DNA from: Aplidium turbinatum
Taxonomy: Eukaryota > Chordata > Ascidiacea > Aplousobranchia > Polyclinidae
Reading direction: 5' to 3'
Assembly (NCBI GenBank): GCA_918807975.1
Contig: OU964922.1
Span: forward strand, 33,158,329-33,222,328
Length of the DNA stretch: 64,000 bases
Made by a program: the position numbers and the translations under genes
Notes under the pieces: generated by a model
Database searches by the model: none
Seen by the model: the letters and a program-made list of their open reading frames with translations, nothing else
Told to the model about the DNA's origin: nothing
Shown: positions 11,301-22,775 of the stretch, piece by piece
How the letters are laid out: every line of letters starts with the position of its first letter
Position numbering within the stretch: position 1 is the first letter of the stretch

Positions 11301-14300
11301 AAAAATTACTTTCAAAGTTTTAAATACCAGTAATAATTAAACCCATGTTTAATCTTATTTTTCTCTTTTACTTTGGTTGTCTGTGGTATTGTGATTTCCA
11401 GAAACCCATTAAATAAATTCACTCATTAACCGGAAAAAATGTAGTAGGGGAAGGGAAGGTAATTTGATACACTTTTAACATTTTTGCCTGTCAACTGAAA
11501 ATTACGTGACACAAACTATTGATTTTAAGCTGAAATGAAAGTCTGATCCCTTACACACTTTTTAAAAACATTTTCATTTTTCTATTTTTGTTACTTTTTT
11601 TTTAATTGAAATTTTAAAAACGTCACTCAAATGTATCAATTTACCTTCCACGGAAGGTAAATTGATACACCCGGAAGGTAATTTGATACAGTAAAACTAA
11701 TACAGAAATCCCCTTTGACAGCAAAGCAATAAATGAAAATTTATTATGTGGTTGGCGTGCTTGGGTGCAAGGACGACTGTTGAAGCCCATGTGTGCGGCG
11801 AAGCTTCTGCAGCGGAATGGACATGGGAAGGATCATTGGCTAGAGTTCTTATTCAAGGGGGGAGCATTGCGCTTTTCTCATTTTTTTGACAGCAGACAGC
11901 GTGTAGGCTTACGAAAGCCTATATAATAGTTGTTTCTCAAAGTAGCAGGTCTTGTTAATAAAGAATAACTTATTAAAATCAACTAGATCAATGACAACAT
12001 TTACTACAGTCACAAAAAAGAATTTAATATACTATATCAATTTACCTTCTCCACATGTATCAATTTACCTTTTTCAAAAAAAGTTATAAAATTCTGATTT
12101 TTGTATGCTCGGATGCACATTGCAGAAAAAACGTGACATGCCCTTGAAGCCTTATCAATGAACTGTCAAATGAGTTTGGTTTCATCTTTCAGAAACTTTT
12201 CTTTAATTTTCCAGACGAAAATAATCATGAGTTAAAAATTTTACGAAAATACTCAAAAAACACATTTTTGCAATTTTATGCCATAAAAGCACGAGTTAGC
12301 TGCATGGTGCAATTTTTGTAGGCATTATTTTCACAGATCTTCCACCTAATAACAATATTTTTGACTAATATTATTTGTACACTTCTGTAGGGGGGGTGTA
12401 TCAAATTACCTTCCGTATCAAATTACCTTCCCTTCCCCTAAACGATGATTCTTGGATCAAAGGAAAACAGTCTCACTCAGCTGGTGGTCTATTTAGAGAC
12501 AATTTGTTATATATAATACACAAACTTAAGCTCAATTCTTCATTGAACTATTATTTTTTAAGTGTTGTTAACAAAGGATGTTGTTGTTAACAAAAGATTT
12601 CAATTTGTTTCATAACATGTTTCATTAGTCCAATATGGCCTCTAAGTAGGCTATAATATCTTGCAATTCAGTCTCAAAAATTGGTCTTTTTAGTGCGAAA
12701 AGAAGTCGGGAGTAGATATGGTTTTACTTCCCTTAATCTAAAACTTTAAAAAATGTTAATTCGATTGTTGCGGCAAAGCGAACTTGACTGCACGAAGTTA
12801 CGCATTTGAATCTGTTGTATGTAATATATGACAAGTGACAGGCTGCCTGTGCTTGCCAACATCGTTCTGGATCACATCAATTTTGATCTTGTCATCTAAA
12901 ATTCGGTTAAACTGATTAGTTTACTACCATCTGCTCATAATTTGTAAATTATATGATAAATTATATTCATGTTATATCATATTTGTTAAATTACGTTTGC
13001 TGTGCTACAACAAAAGGACAAATGACTGTCGCTTTGACGTTGCAAATATTATAATTACTATTCAAGGACACAATTTAATTGGGTTTGTTTTAACATACCA
13101 TAAAGATTAAACTTTTTTTTCAGCATATAGCTGCATTTTCTGAAGACAATTAAAGGGACACCTTAATCGAAATCTTCAACTAAGGTGCAAGACTGAGTAC
13201 AACAAAAAAAGCAATTGATGTCTAGATAGTAGACAACTAGTTGCTTTCAGATTAAATAGTTTTAAAACATATATTAGTTGCAATCAAATTTGAACTTGAA
13301 AAAAGAACATAACTATGACCAGATTTTCTTATAATTGCTTTAAAAACTGAACAAAAGCTTTCTCCGCAAAGATGTGACTTCATCAGAACATCTTTCTTAT
13401 TTTAATAGATTCTAAGTACGTTATGTTGATCTGAATCGGTATCAAACCCAAGCAAACAAGTACCAACTGTAGAGATGAAAAGTTTGTCTATAAATACTCA
13501 TATGCAGGAGAGTAGCCTATTTATATACAAATAGTTATAATAGGCTACTACTAACCCTACCCCAAACACACTTCAACCAAAAATACGCCGTGGTTTTTTC
13601 AAGTTTTCCTATCCATTTGAAAGATTATAAACCCCTAAAATCATGTCGATTCCGGGTACAAAAGAACCCCCTAGACCCCCCCTGTTAACGCCACTGCTCG
13701 TGTACAGCCGCATGGTCTCGATAGACGTCTAGCCACCACCATCATTGCTTCGTACAAGAGCTTACACCACTCGACAAACAATCACTTGAGATCTAAGTTT
13801 TGACCACTAATTAAGTTTATGTGAGTTTAGACAACTAATTCAATTATTTTGATCTTTCATTGGAGCATGCTATTAAATGGCACTAAATGACTCCGTCGGC
13901 CATGTCGGGCCAACAAATTTAATTAGCTTGAATTGAATGAAGCAAAATTGAATTATATAGTTTGTACAGCTTTTCTTTGATGACAAATTAGTTTTGTTTT
14001 GTTTGGAAAATTCGGGCCTAAAGTTTTCCAGAGCACAGAAACAAAATTGAAGAATAGGTTTTGAATAAATCTTGGAAAAATGTCACTTGCATTATGAACT
14101 TGCGGGACTTAGCACCTTAGATTACTTTACAAACGATAGTTTGTAGTTTAATATCGATTTTGTAACTCAATACCAGAATAGCAAAATTGGTTATGTTTGC
14201 TGTGATTGCATTTACATTTGTAGACGTTAAATCAACGCAAAAAACGAATTTAGCTAATTAGGAAGTGGTCTCTTTCACTACTCCAGGAAGCATAGAAGAC

Positions 14301-15253
14301 AATTTGACATCATGACAAACGACTGATAGACTTCTCTGATATGTAATTGGATTTGAATTTGATAACATCAAAAAATCGATGCATCTGCACACAACCAGGT
14401 TAAACGTTTGCCTTCTCTTCTTGTTTTGATGGTGACGAGCTATTTGCTTTTTTTGTTCATCAAAAACAAACATTAAATATTTTTTTTTTAATTTTAACAG
14501 TAAAAAAGTTACATGTAGTGAGTAGAGTGTATTTTCAAACTGTTTAACCCTTTCAAGACCGAATACTATTTGTAAGAATTATAAACTATTTTTTGTGCTA
14601 TGTGTCGTTCACATTGAATATCATGCATACTGTTAACTTCAATTGCATGAAAAGTTAAAAAAGGGGTAGGCCTACATGGGGTTGGGATAATTTTGTCCCA
14701 ACGATGTTTTTTTAATGGGACACCAGTCTCCCAACTAAAAATACATTAACGAGTAAAGATGAAACACAAAAAAGCGTCAAAACGTGACGTCACGTGATGT
14801 CTGACAACTCTGTTGAACTATAAAAGTACTGAAATCGTGAAATTACAGGGAGTTATTCAGTATTGCAAAAATGTCCCATTAGTCTATGCAGATTCCTCAC
14901 TGGGACAGATATGTCTCCCAAGACTTGAAAGGGAAGAAAAATTTGATAAAGTAAAAAAAAATATTTAAAGAACGCAAAATAGCTCTCTTGACAAAGAATT
15001 AGTTAGAGCTTTATATTAGTTATCATTAGATCACTGGTAATATAAGTTTCAACTATTACCTGATACATGGAGCTACAATTGAGGGCTTCATTTGAATACG
15101 TAGAACTCTCCGATTGGTCAAAATATGGCGGATATGGTGTCTTAGTCAACCTTATCTCAGTGTGTGTAAAAACATTTGGGTAGTTAATAGTTTGATTAAG
15201 ATAAAACATGTCAGAAAAACGGTACAGCAAGTTGTGGACGACACCCTGAACTC
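5337..15253 (-). CDS. GnRH/AKH/corazonin-type G-protein-coupled receptor, 7 exons
   Basis: Rhodopsin-class peptide receptor. Exons on the minus strand: 15060-15253, 9546-9783, 8909-9015, 7493-7615, 6610-6829, 5947-6155 and 5337-5504 (stop). All have AG/GT borders and phases agree at every join. Exon 1 gives an extracellular tail with NQT and NCS glycosylation sequons; exon 2 TM1-TM2 (SCLGNIFILV, KANLIAANLAFTF); exon 3 ECL1-TM3, with WHITIQWLAGDFLCR close to the WNITVQW-AG-LC stretch of GnRH receptors; exon 4 ICL2-TM4; exon 5 ECL2-TM5; exon 6 TM6 with CWLPYY; exon 7 TM7 and a short tail. The coding length is about 420 residues. The start is uncertain: Met at 15209 is in frame, but the exon has an upstream acceptor, so an earlier exon is possible. 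Oddities: the DRY/DRS site reads EKA and NPxxY/DPxxY reads TPSLY. The family call is strong; the exact ligand is unknown. Confidence 0.85.
7978..8026 (+). ncRNA. Possible hammerhead-like motif of the Penelope type
   Basis: CTGAGGA (7981-7987) is followed by a hairpin of TGCGCA and TGCGC around TTGTCATGG, then GAAACGTC (8008-8015). TTAGC before and GCTAA after can pair as a stem I. This fits a degenerate CUGANGA...GAAA core with a very short stem III, as in hammerhead motifs of Penelope-like elements. No reverse transcriptase lies nearby. Confidence 0.35.
8473..8750 (+). repeat. tRNA-derived SINE (family S2), most complete copy
   Basis: The head GTTAGTTCAGTAGTTTAGCG resembles a tRNA A box, and GTTGGTTCC resembles a B box. 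The body has GAATAATTCCCCAGCAACAA and the tail has GTCCGAGAATAAAGATTC-type sequence. It lies in an intron of the GPCR gene. Other members are at 2745-3566 (split), 10501-10735, 22776-25063 (split), 39853-39927, 57693-57770 and 60896-60995. Confidence 0.7.
9297..9440. repeat. Simple copy of the A-B' repeat element
   Basis: It contains CACTACAAAAAGAGTTTCCA, AGCGAATTAAACCAAAT and GGTGGAACAAGCTGTTAAG, in the same order as the outer parts of the compound repeat at 4702-5031. It sits in a GPCR intron. Confidence 0.45.
10072..10334 (+). repeat. tRNA-derived SINE (family S3)
   Basis: GGCGCAACTGATAAGGCG (A box) and CTGGTTCGACTCCCAGC (B box) give a clear tRNA-like head. A ~190-bp tail follows, with CTGAAGTAAAGGCGGCCGAG and ATCAAGTATGGGACCCACT. 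The tail of a second copy lies on the minus strand at 42091-42225. Confidence 0.75.
10501..10735 (+). repeat. SINE family S2, 5'-truncated copy
   Basis: It starts at the B box (GCAGGTTCGACTCTCGAGG) and runs through GCAACGCAATTT and GAAGTAATTCACAAACAAC. It lacks the normal 3' end. Confidence 0.6.
11447..12438. mobile_element. 992-bp TIR element with TA duplication and iterated GGTAAATTGATAC sites
   Basis: It begins GGGGAAGGGAAGGTAATTTG and ends with the exact complement, flanked by TA on both sides (11445-11446 and 12439-12440). The motif GGTAA(A/T)TTGATAC also occurs inside: a back-to-back pair at 11632-11695, a doublet near 12034-12072 and a doublet at the right end. There is no transposase frame. 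TA flanks suit the Tc1/mariner group. It lies in the GPCR intron. Confidence 0.8.
13590..13698 (-). repeat. Transposon-end fragment (CAGTGGCGTT type)
   Basis: On the minus strand it begins CAGTGGCGTTAACAGGGG and continues into a GGTTC(T)TTTTGTACCC stretch. Similar sequence ends the small elements at 28247-28446 and 30641-30836. No second end was found here. Confidence 0.4.
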
Positions 15254-16226
15254 CTGTAAAGAAAAATTGTCACAACGTAGTAACATATAGATCGCCACGA
15301 TTGACTATTGTAGGCTTATACAAGTCACACAGTAATTAATAAGTTTATTCATCATACACAGCCACTGCACTGATGAGAACAAAGCTCGAAATAGTGTTAC
15401 TGTATTAATGGTTTGACTCACCCTCATTTACCACTCAACTGATAAGCCACTTAACTCATTAAACAGACGCAATGCAACTGCCAACTCCACAACCTTTGCT
15501 GTTGTATTATTCACTGGTCGTTCGATCTATGCTCCTATGAAGCCCAAGGCTTAAAGTTAAGCCCCTGTCCAACATTTGTAACGCTCTTGGTTCACAACCA
15601 CCCAGCACGTTATTGGAGATACCTTGTCGCATTGCTGGCTGCTTCTACAGCTTAAGTACTCGGGCAAGATGTAAGGACCATGTGATTTCTAATTAAAGAC
15701 CACAAATGAGGAAAAGCTTTTCAAGACAATGGAACGCAATAGAACGAAGCAGTAGGCTACAATAATATAAGTTATTGCACATATTTACCAACAATTTCAA
15801 CAGTCGACAGTTTTAGCCTGATCCTAAGACCTCATCACGAATATGAGAATATTGTAATAAATCGACTTTCTAACCGCGACATAAACTGCAATTAGAAATA
15901 ATCAGTAATCAAATACGACCCGCACAGCAGAAAAGCAACAATATTCAAAACACAGAAAATAAATCAAATATAATTGACTACAATTGGATGTGCGCCACAA
16001 GGTTTATTTGTATAGATCTCATAATGATTGGGGAAAATCAAAGCGCCTTGCATTAATATAATTATTGTTTGTTGAAAATCGGATCATGTCGTTTGATTAG
16101 CAGCCCCTCATGAATATTCGTGTCGAATTCGGATTGTAAAATTGGGCGCTTTAGGTTTATTTCAAACGAGACAAAACCGATCTTTAATCAGCTGGTCACA
16201 ACGGCTTATTGACAATGGATTTTTAG
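15254..16226. other. Intergenic DNA upstream of the GPCR
   Basis: No gene seen. Any promoter and 5' UTR exon of the receptor would be expected here, but I could not pick them out. Confidence 0.35.
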
Positions 16227-16427
16227 TCGTATCCAGGCTTACGTCCTGTAGTTGAAGATTTAGATTAAGTGGACGGGAAGGCAAGGAAGCCAATCTTTGT
16301 GTCCACCTTCAGGCATGTCTTCAAAGTGGCCTGCCATAAATACAGTCGCATGCTCTTGAGCGGTATCGAACCGGCGCCCTTTCGATTGCTGTTCCAGGCC
16401 TCTCACCACTCGGCTGTGCAGCCGACT
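16227..16427 (-). repeat. tRNA-Ser-like SINE (family S1), copy 2
   Basis: The best-preserved S1 head. On the minus strand GTCGGCTGCACAGCCGAGTG is the A box and GCGCCGGTTCGATACCGC the B box. The tail is as in copy 1. Confidence 0.78.
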
Positions 16428-17310
16428 TAGGATAGAGGATAGTGCATCATTCCAACGGAACTTTCTTCTGTGCCGTTCCTCCTGTGAGCAAAACAACAAA
16501 TTATAACAGCGCGGCTCATTACTGCGAGTGTTTCGCAAAACAGTGAAATTTTACGTTTTTGAACACATCATGATCACATGAAAAAAATTTTAAATCAATT
16601 TGCACTCACTAGTGTCAGTTTAATCATATTTAACAAAAAATCAATTTCAATCTGCTAGATCATCTTCAGTCAAATCTATTCAAAGAGATTAAAGTAACGA
16701 TTGTTATCCAGATGTATTCTATTTGATGCAGTGGATTGAAATTTGTTTTGACGGAATATGATTGAACGAGCTCGGTGACAATAAATCGATTTGTATCACG
16801 AGATGTGTAGTCGAACTGTTGGTGAGTTCAGTCGATGTCAAAAGATCGTTTTCTTTTTCTCGAGTGATAAAGAAGATGGACAAGTGACTTAGGTCAGCAA
16901 AACAAAAAGTGAAATTTTTAGACATATTTGGAGATGATTGACGGGCTCTAGGGAGAATCCAAAAAGTAGTCTTAAGGGGGGGAGGAAGCGTTTTCAACAA
17001 AATGCCATAGGCTAAAGTGTAGGTCTGCATTAACCCAGATTTGCGAATAAAGTTACTTTTCTGTGTTTTAGGAGGAAATCTCCCCCCTCTCTGGATCCTT
17101 CACTGGGTGGGCTGGCAGCTTTACTTGATCGTTGAAGTATAGTGGGAGAAAATAAGAAAGTGGGTTTAAGAGATAACGAGAAAGAACTTGAGAGATGATG
17201 CAAGTTAAATTATTGCCTGTAAGTATTGATCAGAAGATGAGGATTTGTGGGAACAATAGACAGCTAACTTTCGAATCCGCGAGATCGTGCATGATAATGA
17301 TGATGACGAC

Positions 17311-17671
17311 CAGTGGAGGCTCGTGATCATGTGTAATGAAGAGGATGCAGTCTTCATTTGATATGTTTATTGGCCGATGATGATTTTATGCCGGAGGTTG
17401 AATCAATGTTAAAAAAATATTGCTTTTCTATCTGGGTTGCGAAGCAATACCTTGCTTTCTTCAACTTACCTTGCAATAAGCAAACTTCATTCATGGGAGG
17501 TGTGATGCAATGCAGCCCATATTTTCATACAAACAACACATTTTCGAATAGTAAAAGAGAACAAACATTGTTGGAGTAAGCCAACTAATTAATTTAGGAA
17601 GAATAATACTTTAACTGCTTTCTCTTACAAAACAATAGGAGGATGTGGTCCTTGTGGATGCGCCCCCACTG
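17311..17671. mobile_element. 361-bp hAT-like MITE
   Basis: The ends are CAGTGGAGGCTCGTG and CGCCCCCACTG. The flanking 8-mers ATGACGAC (17303-17310) and GTAACGAC (17672-17679) agree at 6 of 8 positions, consistent with an aged 8-bp hAT duplication. No coding frame. Confidence 0.55.
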
Positions 17672-18128
17672 GTAACGACGACGATAAAGAACTGACCAAG
17701 TATCTAACATTTTTTATTAAAAAAAAGTTTAAATGAGTATTCCATTTCTCAACACATCTAGTTGTAGTTGTATGTTAGCTATGTCACTTACCCTCCAAAC
17801 ACAATTAGCTTTAAACTTTGCATTTGTATCGATATAGACTCTTTTACTTTGTAGATCGCATTATAAGTAGATTAATCTGCACTTCATTTTTGAAACGATT
17901 ACTGCTGTAGTGCCCTTACTTTAAGTTTTGGCAGAAAAGTTGTACTGTTTGAGACTGTGACTTTTCCTCTACCACTACTACTATTGTACAACCGCTCACT
18001 ATAACATTGCTTTGACCTTACACCAGCTAAGGAATCTGAGTGGAACACTTGGTATTGATTTAAAAATTGCTGCGTAATTTGATAGCTCAACTGCATTAAA
18101 GAAACACGTCAATTGATGACACGCTACG

Positions 18129-18412
18129 CAGTGGTTCTTAACCATTTTTCTTGTTGACGTCACTTTGCACACCTGGTTGAGAAGGTAACGACTAGAACAT
18201 CACACAACTAAGGCGAAAGAGCCATGTCTAATGTCCATTGAGTCCTGTCTTTTTCATGAGTTACCAAAGGGGTGGGGGGGACTTGTATACCAGTCCCAGG
18301 TATACAAGTCCCCCCACCCCCTTGGTAACTCATGACAAAGACAGGACTCAAGCTGCGTGGCTCTTTCGCCTTAGTTGTGTGATGTTCTAGTTGTTACCGG
18401 TTGAGAACTCTT
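18129..18412. mobile_element. hAT-like MITE with a ~215-bp internal palindrome
   Basis: The left end CAGTGGTTCTTAACC and the right end GGTTGAGAACTCTTACCC match common hAT termini. The interior 18184-18399 folds on itself with arms of about 105 nt (for example GACTAGAACATCACACAACT against AGTTGTGTGATGTTCTAG). No transposase. Confidence 0.6.
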
Positions 18413-18629
18413 ACCCTATGACTAAGGTAAAGTATTGCTAAAACAAACAATTTTTTCAAAAAGAAAGTGTCATCTCCTTTAACCATGTTAACTGGCCACT
18501 ATGATAACTTAACCAAATTAAACTAACCTTTCTCGGCGTTGTACACTAGAGAAGTAGGAATTAATAAGTTTCTCATATTTCATCAGCCTGAATAGGCCTA
18601 GGCCTACTAATTAGATCTTTGTTGAAAGA

Positions 18630-18892
18630 ATACGAATTAGATCTTTGGCAAAACATGGCAAGAATTCGGTGCGATACGGATGAGCCCAGCCTCATGGGCG
18701 AAACACGTGTCTATCGCTGTCTATTCGATGCTACAATCGGCTGCCCAGAAACTTATCGTTTATTGGAGGTCTTTATGGCTAGCGTGGAAGCTACACCGTT
18801 GTGGTTAGCAAAGCGTTACTGCTGCTCGCTGTGCTAGCGAGTGATCAGCCTTGTGCTGATGGCCGGGAAGAACACCCCTTCTTCACAAATTT
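18630..18892 (+). mobile_element. Hammerhead-bearing short element between 16-bp direct repeats
   Basis: The 16-bp GATCTTTGTTGAAAGA occurs at 18614-18629 and again at 18893-18908, as expected of a long target duplication made on retrotransposition. The 263 bp between them hold the ribozyme at 18671-18717. There is no coding frame of note and no poly(A) tail. Confidence 0.5.
18671..18717 (+). ncRNA. Type-I hammerhead ribozyme
   Basis: All core parts are in order. Stem I is GCGATA (18671-18676) with TATCGC (18712-18717). The core CGGATGA (18677-18683) has G where the consensus CUGAUGA has U4. Stem II is GCCC/GGGC with an 8-nt loop, then GAAA (18700-18703). A minimal self-complementary stem III, ACACGTGT, is followed by C17 at 18711, after which cleavage would occur. 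Such tiny stem IIIs are typical of retroelement hammerheads that act as dimers. The U4 change may weaken activity. Confidence 0.7.
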
Positions 18893-18908
18893 GATCTTTG
18901 TTGAAAGA

Positions 18909-21060
18909 TATCTCATCAAACAATGCAAACTCTAACCTGACTACGTACATGCGCATCGAATTTGATAATCCTGACAGTTATTATTGTGAGTTAATGTAGC
19001 CTACGTGTTCGATGTATGTATATTCCCGAAAGTAAATCTTAATCAAGCGATCTAATAATGATCTAACTTCCTGCTGGTGACTGTCAGAAGTTATTCGAAT
19101 CTGATTAACGAACGCCAACACTAATGCTGATAAATGTAGATTCTAAAATGCAATTGCTTGTGCTAGATTAGGTTTTGAAAGAACCAACTCACAAACCATG
19201 CTTGCAATTCAAAGCAATTCAAAGAAATTATATTTCTAACGAAGAACTCAATCGTTACCTACAGTACTATAGAACTTGTGAAGTTCGTGGTATGATCCAG
19301 CGCAATGCTTATGAATAAACTGAGGAAGGTTAAACGTCAAACTGCTACTTATAAGAAGTCGATTAACGATAATTTTTTTTTATAGAGAATAAATATTTCT
19401 AAAAAGAAATAATTGATATCAATCAATCAATCGATTTATTTTTTATTGCTTCTTAAGCGAAAAAGAAAAAAATTATAACGCAGTAACAGCCAGCTAGCTT
19501 AACCATTTCTGCAGTTGAGCTGTTTGAAAGGAGAGTTTTAATCGAAACAAAACAAATTTGTAATTCCGAAATTCTTAAAATGCTTGAGTGGTGATACTCA
19601 ATATGCTTAAATAATTTGTTGGCCACTTCATGCTTCTTGCTTTAATAACTTCATTTCAGCAAAAAATAGGCTGTAAAGCTTTGTAATATTTATCGCACTG
19701 AATAAAATACCGCAACCTTTTTCAATCGACATTAATTTCAATTATGTAGGTTTATTATACGCGCAATAAGATAACGTTTTCGGAATATCACCAATTACAG
19801 TAGGCCTAGTGTTACTTGCTATTAATTGCAACAATTTGGATAAAGAGGATACTTTTTTCAACTACAGCCAAATAATTTCTTATACTATGGAAAACTATTT
19901 TTCTTTTAAAGGCTTGAAAAGGACTATTTGCATAATCGAAAACGTTGCTTTTTTTGCGATAACGTTAGATGTTGTTGTGTTGCTCAGCTACTGTATGTTT
20001 GTTTATTAAATACAACAAAACGAACTGAATTACGTTTATAAACAATACCGTGTCACAATGTGAGGTGTTGTAGCCTTACTAAATTCTTGCTGACTATCTC
20101 ATGTTGATCTTGAACACGCTTTAACATTCGCGTTTTGTCGCTTCTACCTTTTTTCAAACCCTGCAACGTTACGAAGGAATATTATTTTTTCTTCGATGGT
20201 ATGAAATAAATAACGAAACTCAAACTAAACTGAAACAACGAATCAATGGTATTACTCTGTCCCAAACACCTTTTTCAGTAATACATTGCTTCATTTTATC
20301 TTTTTATAGCATTCACTACTTGTCAAATCCAAGTTGTGCGGCGCAGAAGAACAAACTGCTAGCCATGTCGTTCTTTAGTGTCCTACCAGGAAAGCATGGC
20401 ATGGCAAAGTGGACGAAGCGGCACTCCCCTTGCTTTCTATCATTTGTTTTGAAATCTGAGCAATCTTGTCTCATACGAAAGAAGAAGAAATCCAAATTTG
20501 GCTACTTTTGTAAATGAGGAGAGCTTTGACATTTTGTTACTGTCATTAGGCCACCGCATATTTTTCACAGTTGAAAAATTTCATTTGACGAGTGCTGATG
20601 TTTCAGGAAAACAAATTACAAACTCGACCGTTTTTAAAAGTTTGGGTTGATTTTAGATGCTATATTTTTGGCCTACTAAGAGTACTATACTGTAATATCA
20701 ACAAAAAATTTCTGTTTAAAATGTCGTTCAGAACAACTTGCACAGAACGAGGTAGACACAACGCGGACAGTCGATCTGTGACGTCAAAAAAATCCTAAAC
20801 AGAGTTGCCACAAAGTAGTCGCGGATCCCAGAGGGTCGAATCCTCTTCCATACCACACTGAAAAGTAATTTTATTCAAGGTGTATTGACAAGGCTGAATT
20901 AATGGAGACCTACAATTCATTATGTTTTTTGAAATCCTCTCTCTCTCCCCGCCTTAACGTTATTGTCTGGATGTTCCCCTACCACAAAGTAAGAGTTTGT
21001 GCACTGCTCGTAAATAAATAGTCACTGTTTGCATTGTTGAACATGGCAGCGAAAGAAAAT
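18909..21060. other. Intergenic DNA, no gene seen
   Basis: AT-rich, no recognisable exon on either strand. A tRNA-like fragment with GGTCGAATCC lies near 20840. Confidence 0.4.
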
Positions 21061-21069
21061 TTGTATCAA

Positions 21070-21530
21070 AATTGCCGGGACAAAACTTACCGAAATATGT
21101 ACAGGAAGTTCGTGAGAAAAAAATTCGTAATTATGGACATTCTCTGAAAAAAATAAGGCTTTTAAAAAGTTTTTTTCCAACAAAAAGTTTGGTGAATAAA
21201 AAAATAACAGTTAACCTCTCAAGTACATGTAGCTCCACACAAAGTGAAGTTTACATGCCTTTTGTCTCTTTTTTATTTCTTTAAAAGTAATGTCTAAAAA
21301 GACATTTTTGTCCAAAAAGAATGTCTAAAAAGACATTATTAAAAGTAACTACGGACAAAGGCCAGTGTTATTTTTTTATTCCACTTGTTGATTCCTTCAT
21401 ATCAGTTTGTATCCTCTGTGGATCCTTCTCTAGTATCATGGGCCAATCCTATAGATGTTTGCTGGTACACCCCTTCATTTTCTTTAAAAAGTTTGGTGTT
21501 TATTTTTTAAATGCAAAAACGAAGACATTA
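21070..21530 (+). repeat. Dispersed repeat R, copy 1
   Basis: It shares AGTACATGTAGCTCCACACA, ATGTCTAAAAAGACAT, GTATCATGGGCCAATCC and CCTATAGATGTTTGCTGGTA with 41155-42060 (plus) and with 35760-36000 (minus). Its first 60 bp resemble an end of the TIR element at 2875-3461. Confidence 0.6.
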
Positions 21531-22775
21531 GTAAAATACCTCGGGCTTTGCTCAAATAATCCCGGGCCCTGGTCCAAAAGTACTCACTGGACTATCCAAA
21601 TGAAATGTTGAGCCAATGAGAACGCAGAAATAGAACCTTGCCTAGGGTGCAGCTTTTCGCCGGCCCTCCGCAAGGACCAAGGCTTAAAATCGGGACACAT
21701 TTGACAAGCATAAAGAATAATTGATATTTTGTAACTGGAAAACACAGAAATGTCAAAATATTTGTCATAATATTCATCAACTAAAACGAATGATCTACAA
21801 AGGTGCTGGGATACGGAATTTTGAAACTATACAAACAATATAAGAACGAAACTTAAATTAAAAAAATACCTACTGTGTCTAAACTTTAGAAAACAAGGTA
21901 TTTAGTCTATCACCTTATATAATATTATACAAAGTAGATTTTAGTGCGTTGAAATTGGCGTCCAACATAAACCTTGTGCATGGACGCATGCAGGCTACAA
22001 TATGAGGACAATATGCTATTCCACACATCAACATCTCTGATCGTCACTTGTGATGTTGATCTGATGTTGACTTAGGCCTACATTAGATTTGATCCGTTAG
22101 ATTAGATTTGCTCCATTAGATTTACGTTAGATTAGATCCGATCATGAATTCAATTAGAGACAAATATAGCCCCTGCCTTGATTCTTCTGAGGCCTCCCGG
22201 TAGAGCGGTCAGTTTACAAGATAAGCTTATTTTACTTTAAATACTTTCAGAACATTCCCACAAAAGTTATTTTTTACATGAAGTTTTTACAGATGGCATA
22301 TTAAATACAATTAATCCATTTTCTAAGTAAGCCAAAGTAAAATTTCAATGTCATGAATATAAACCGGCTAAAGTTGCCACCTTCGTGCAATTTGGATGAA
22401 AATTTCGCAACATTGTCCATTGTAGGCCATAGTTGTGTGCTACACAAGCAGTAGGCTATATAGCAGCCTAGACCCTAGGGTAAGGTGAGTTTATAGAAGA
22501 ATGCTTAAAATTTCATGGAAGCGTAAAATCACAAACGAAGATGTAGGCCTACTATTTTGATTGCAAACCAACATGGAAATTCTACAAACAATTAAAACAA
22601 AAAAAATGAAGTATTCTGTCCATATAATTCGCAACAATTCTATTCAAAGACAATTACTCGAAGAAAAAAATCAATGGAAAACGAAACAGGGGCAGACCAC
22701 CAAAAACATGAAGTAATGATATAGACTGGTCAGGTCTTCTAACAAAACTGCAAAAAAAAATCTCACACAAAGAAA

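Noticed and set aside
18619-18837. 72-codon frame that looks fairly balanced in composition
   Set aside because: It overlaps the hammerhead-bearing element and is explained by that structured RNA sequence.
20815-20865. tRNA-like stretch with GGTCGAATCC
   Set aside because: No acceptor stem or full cloverleaf could be built; probably a SINE scrap.
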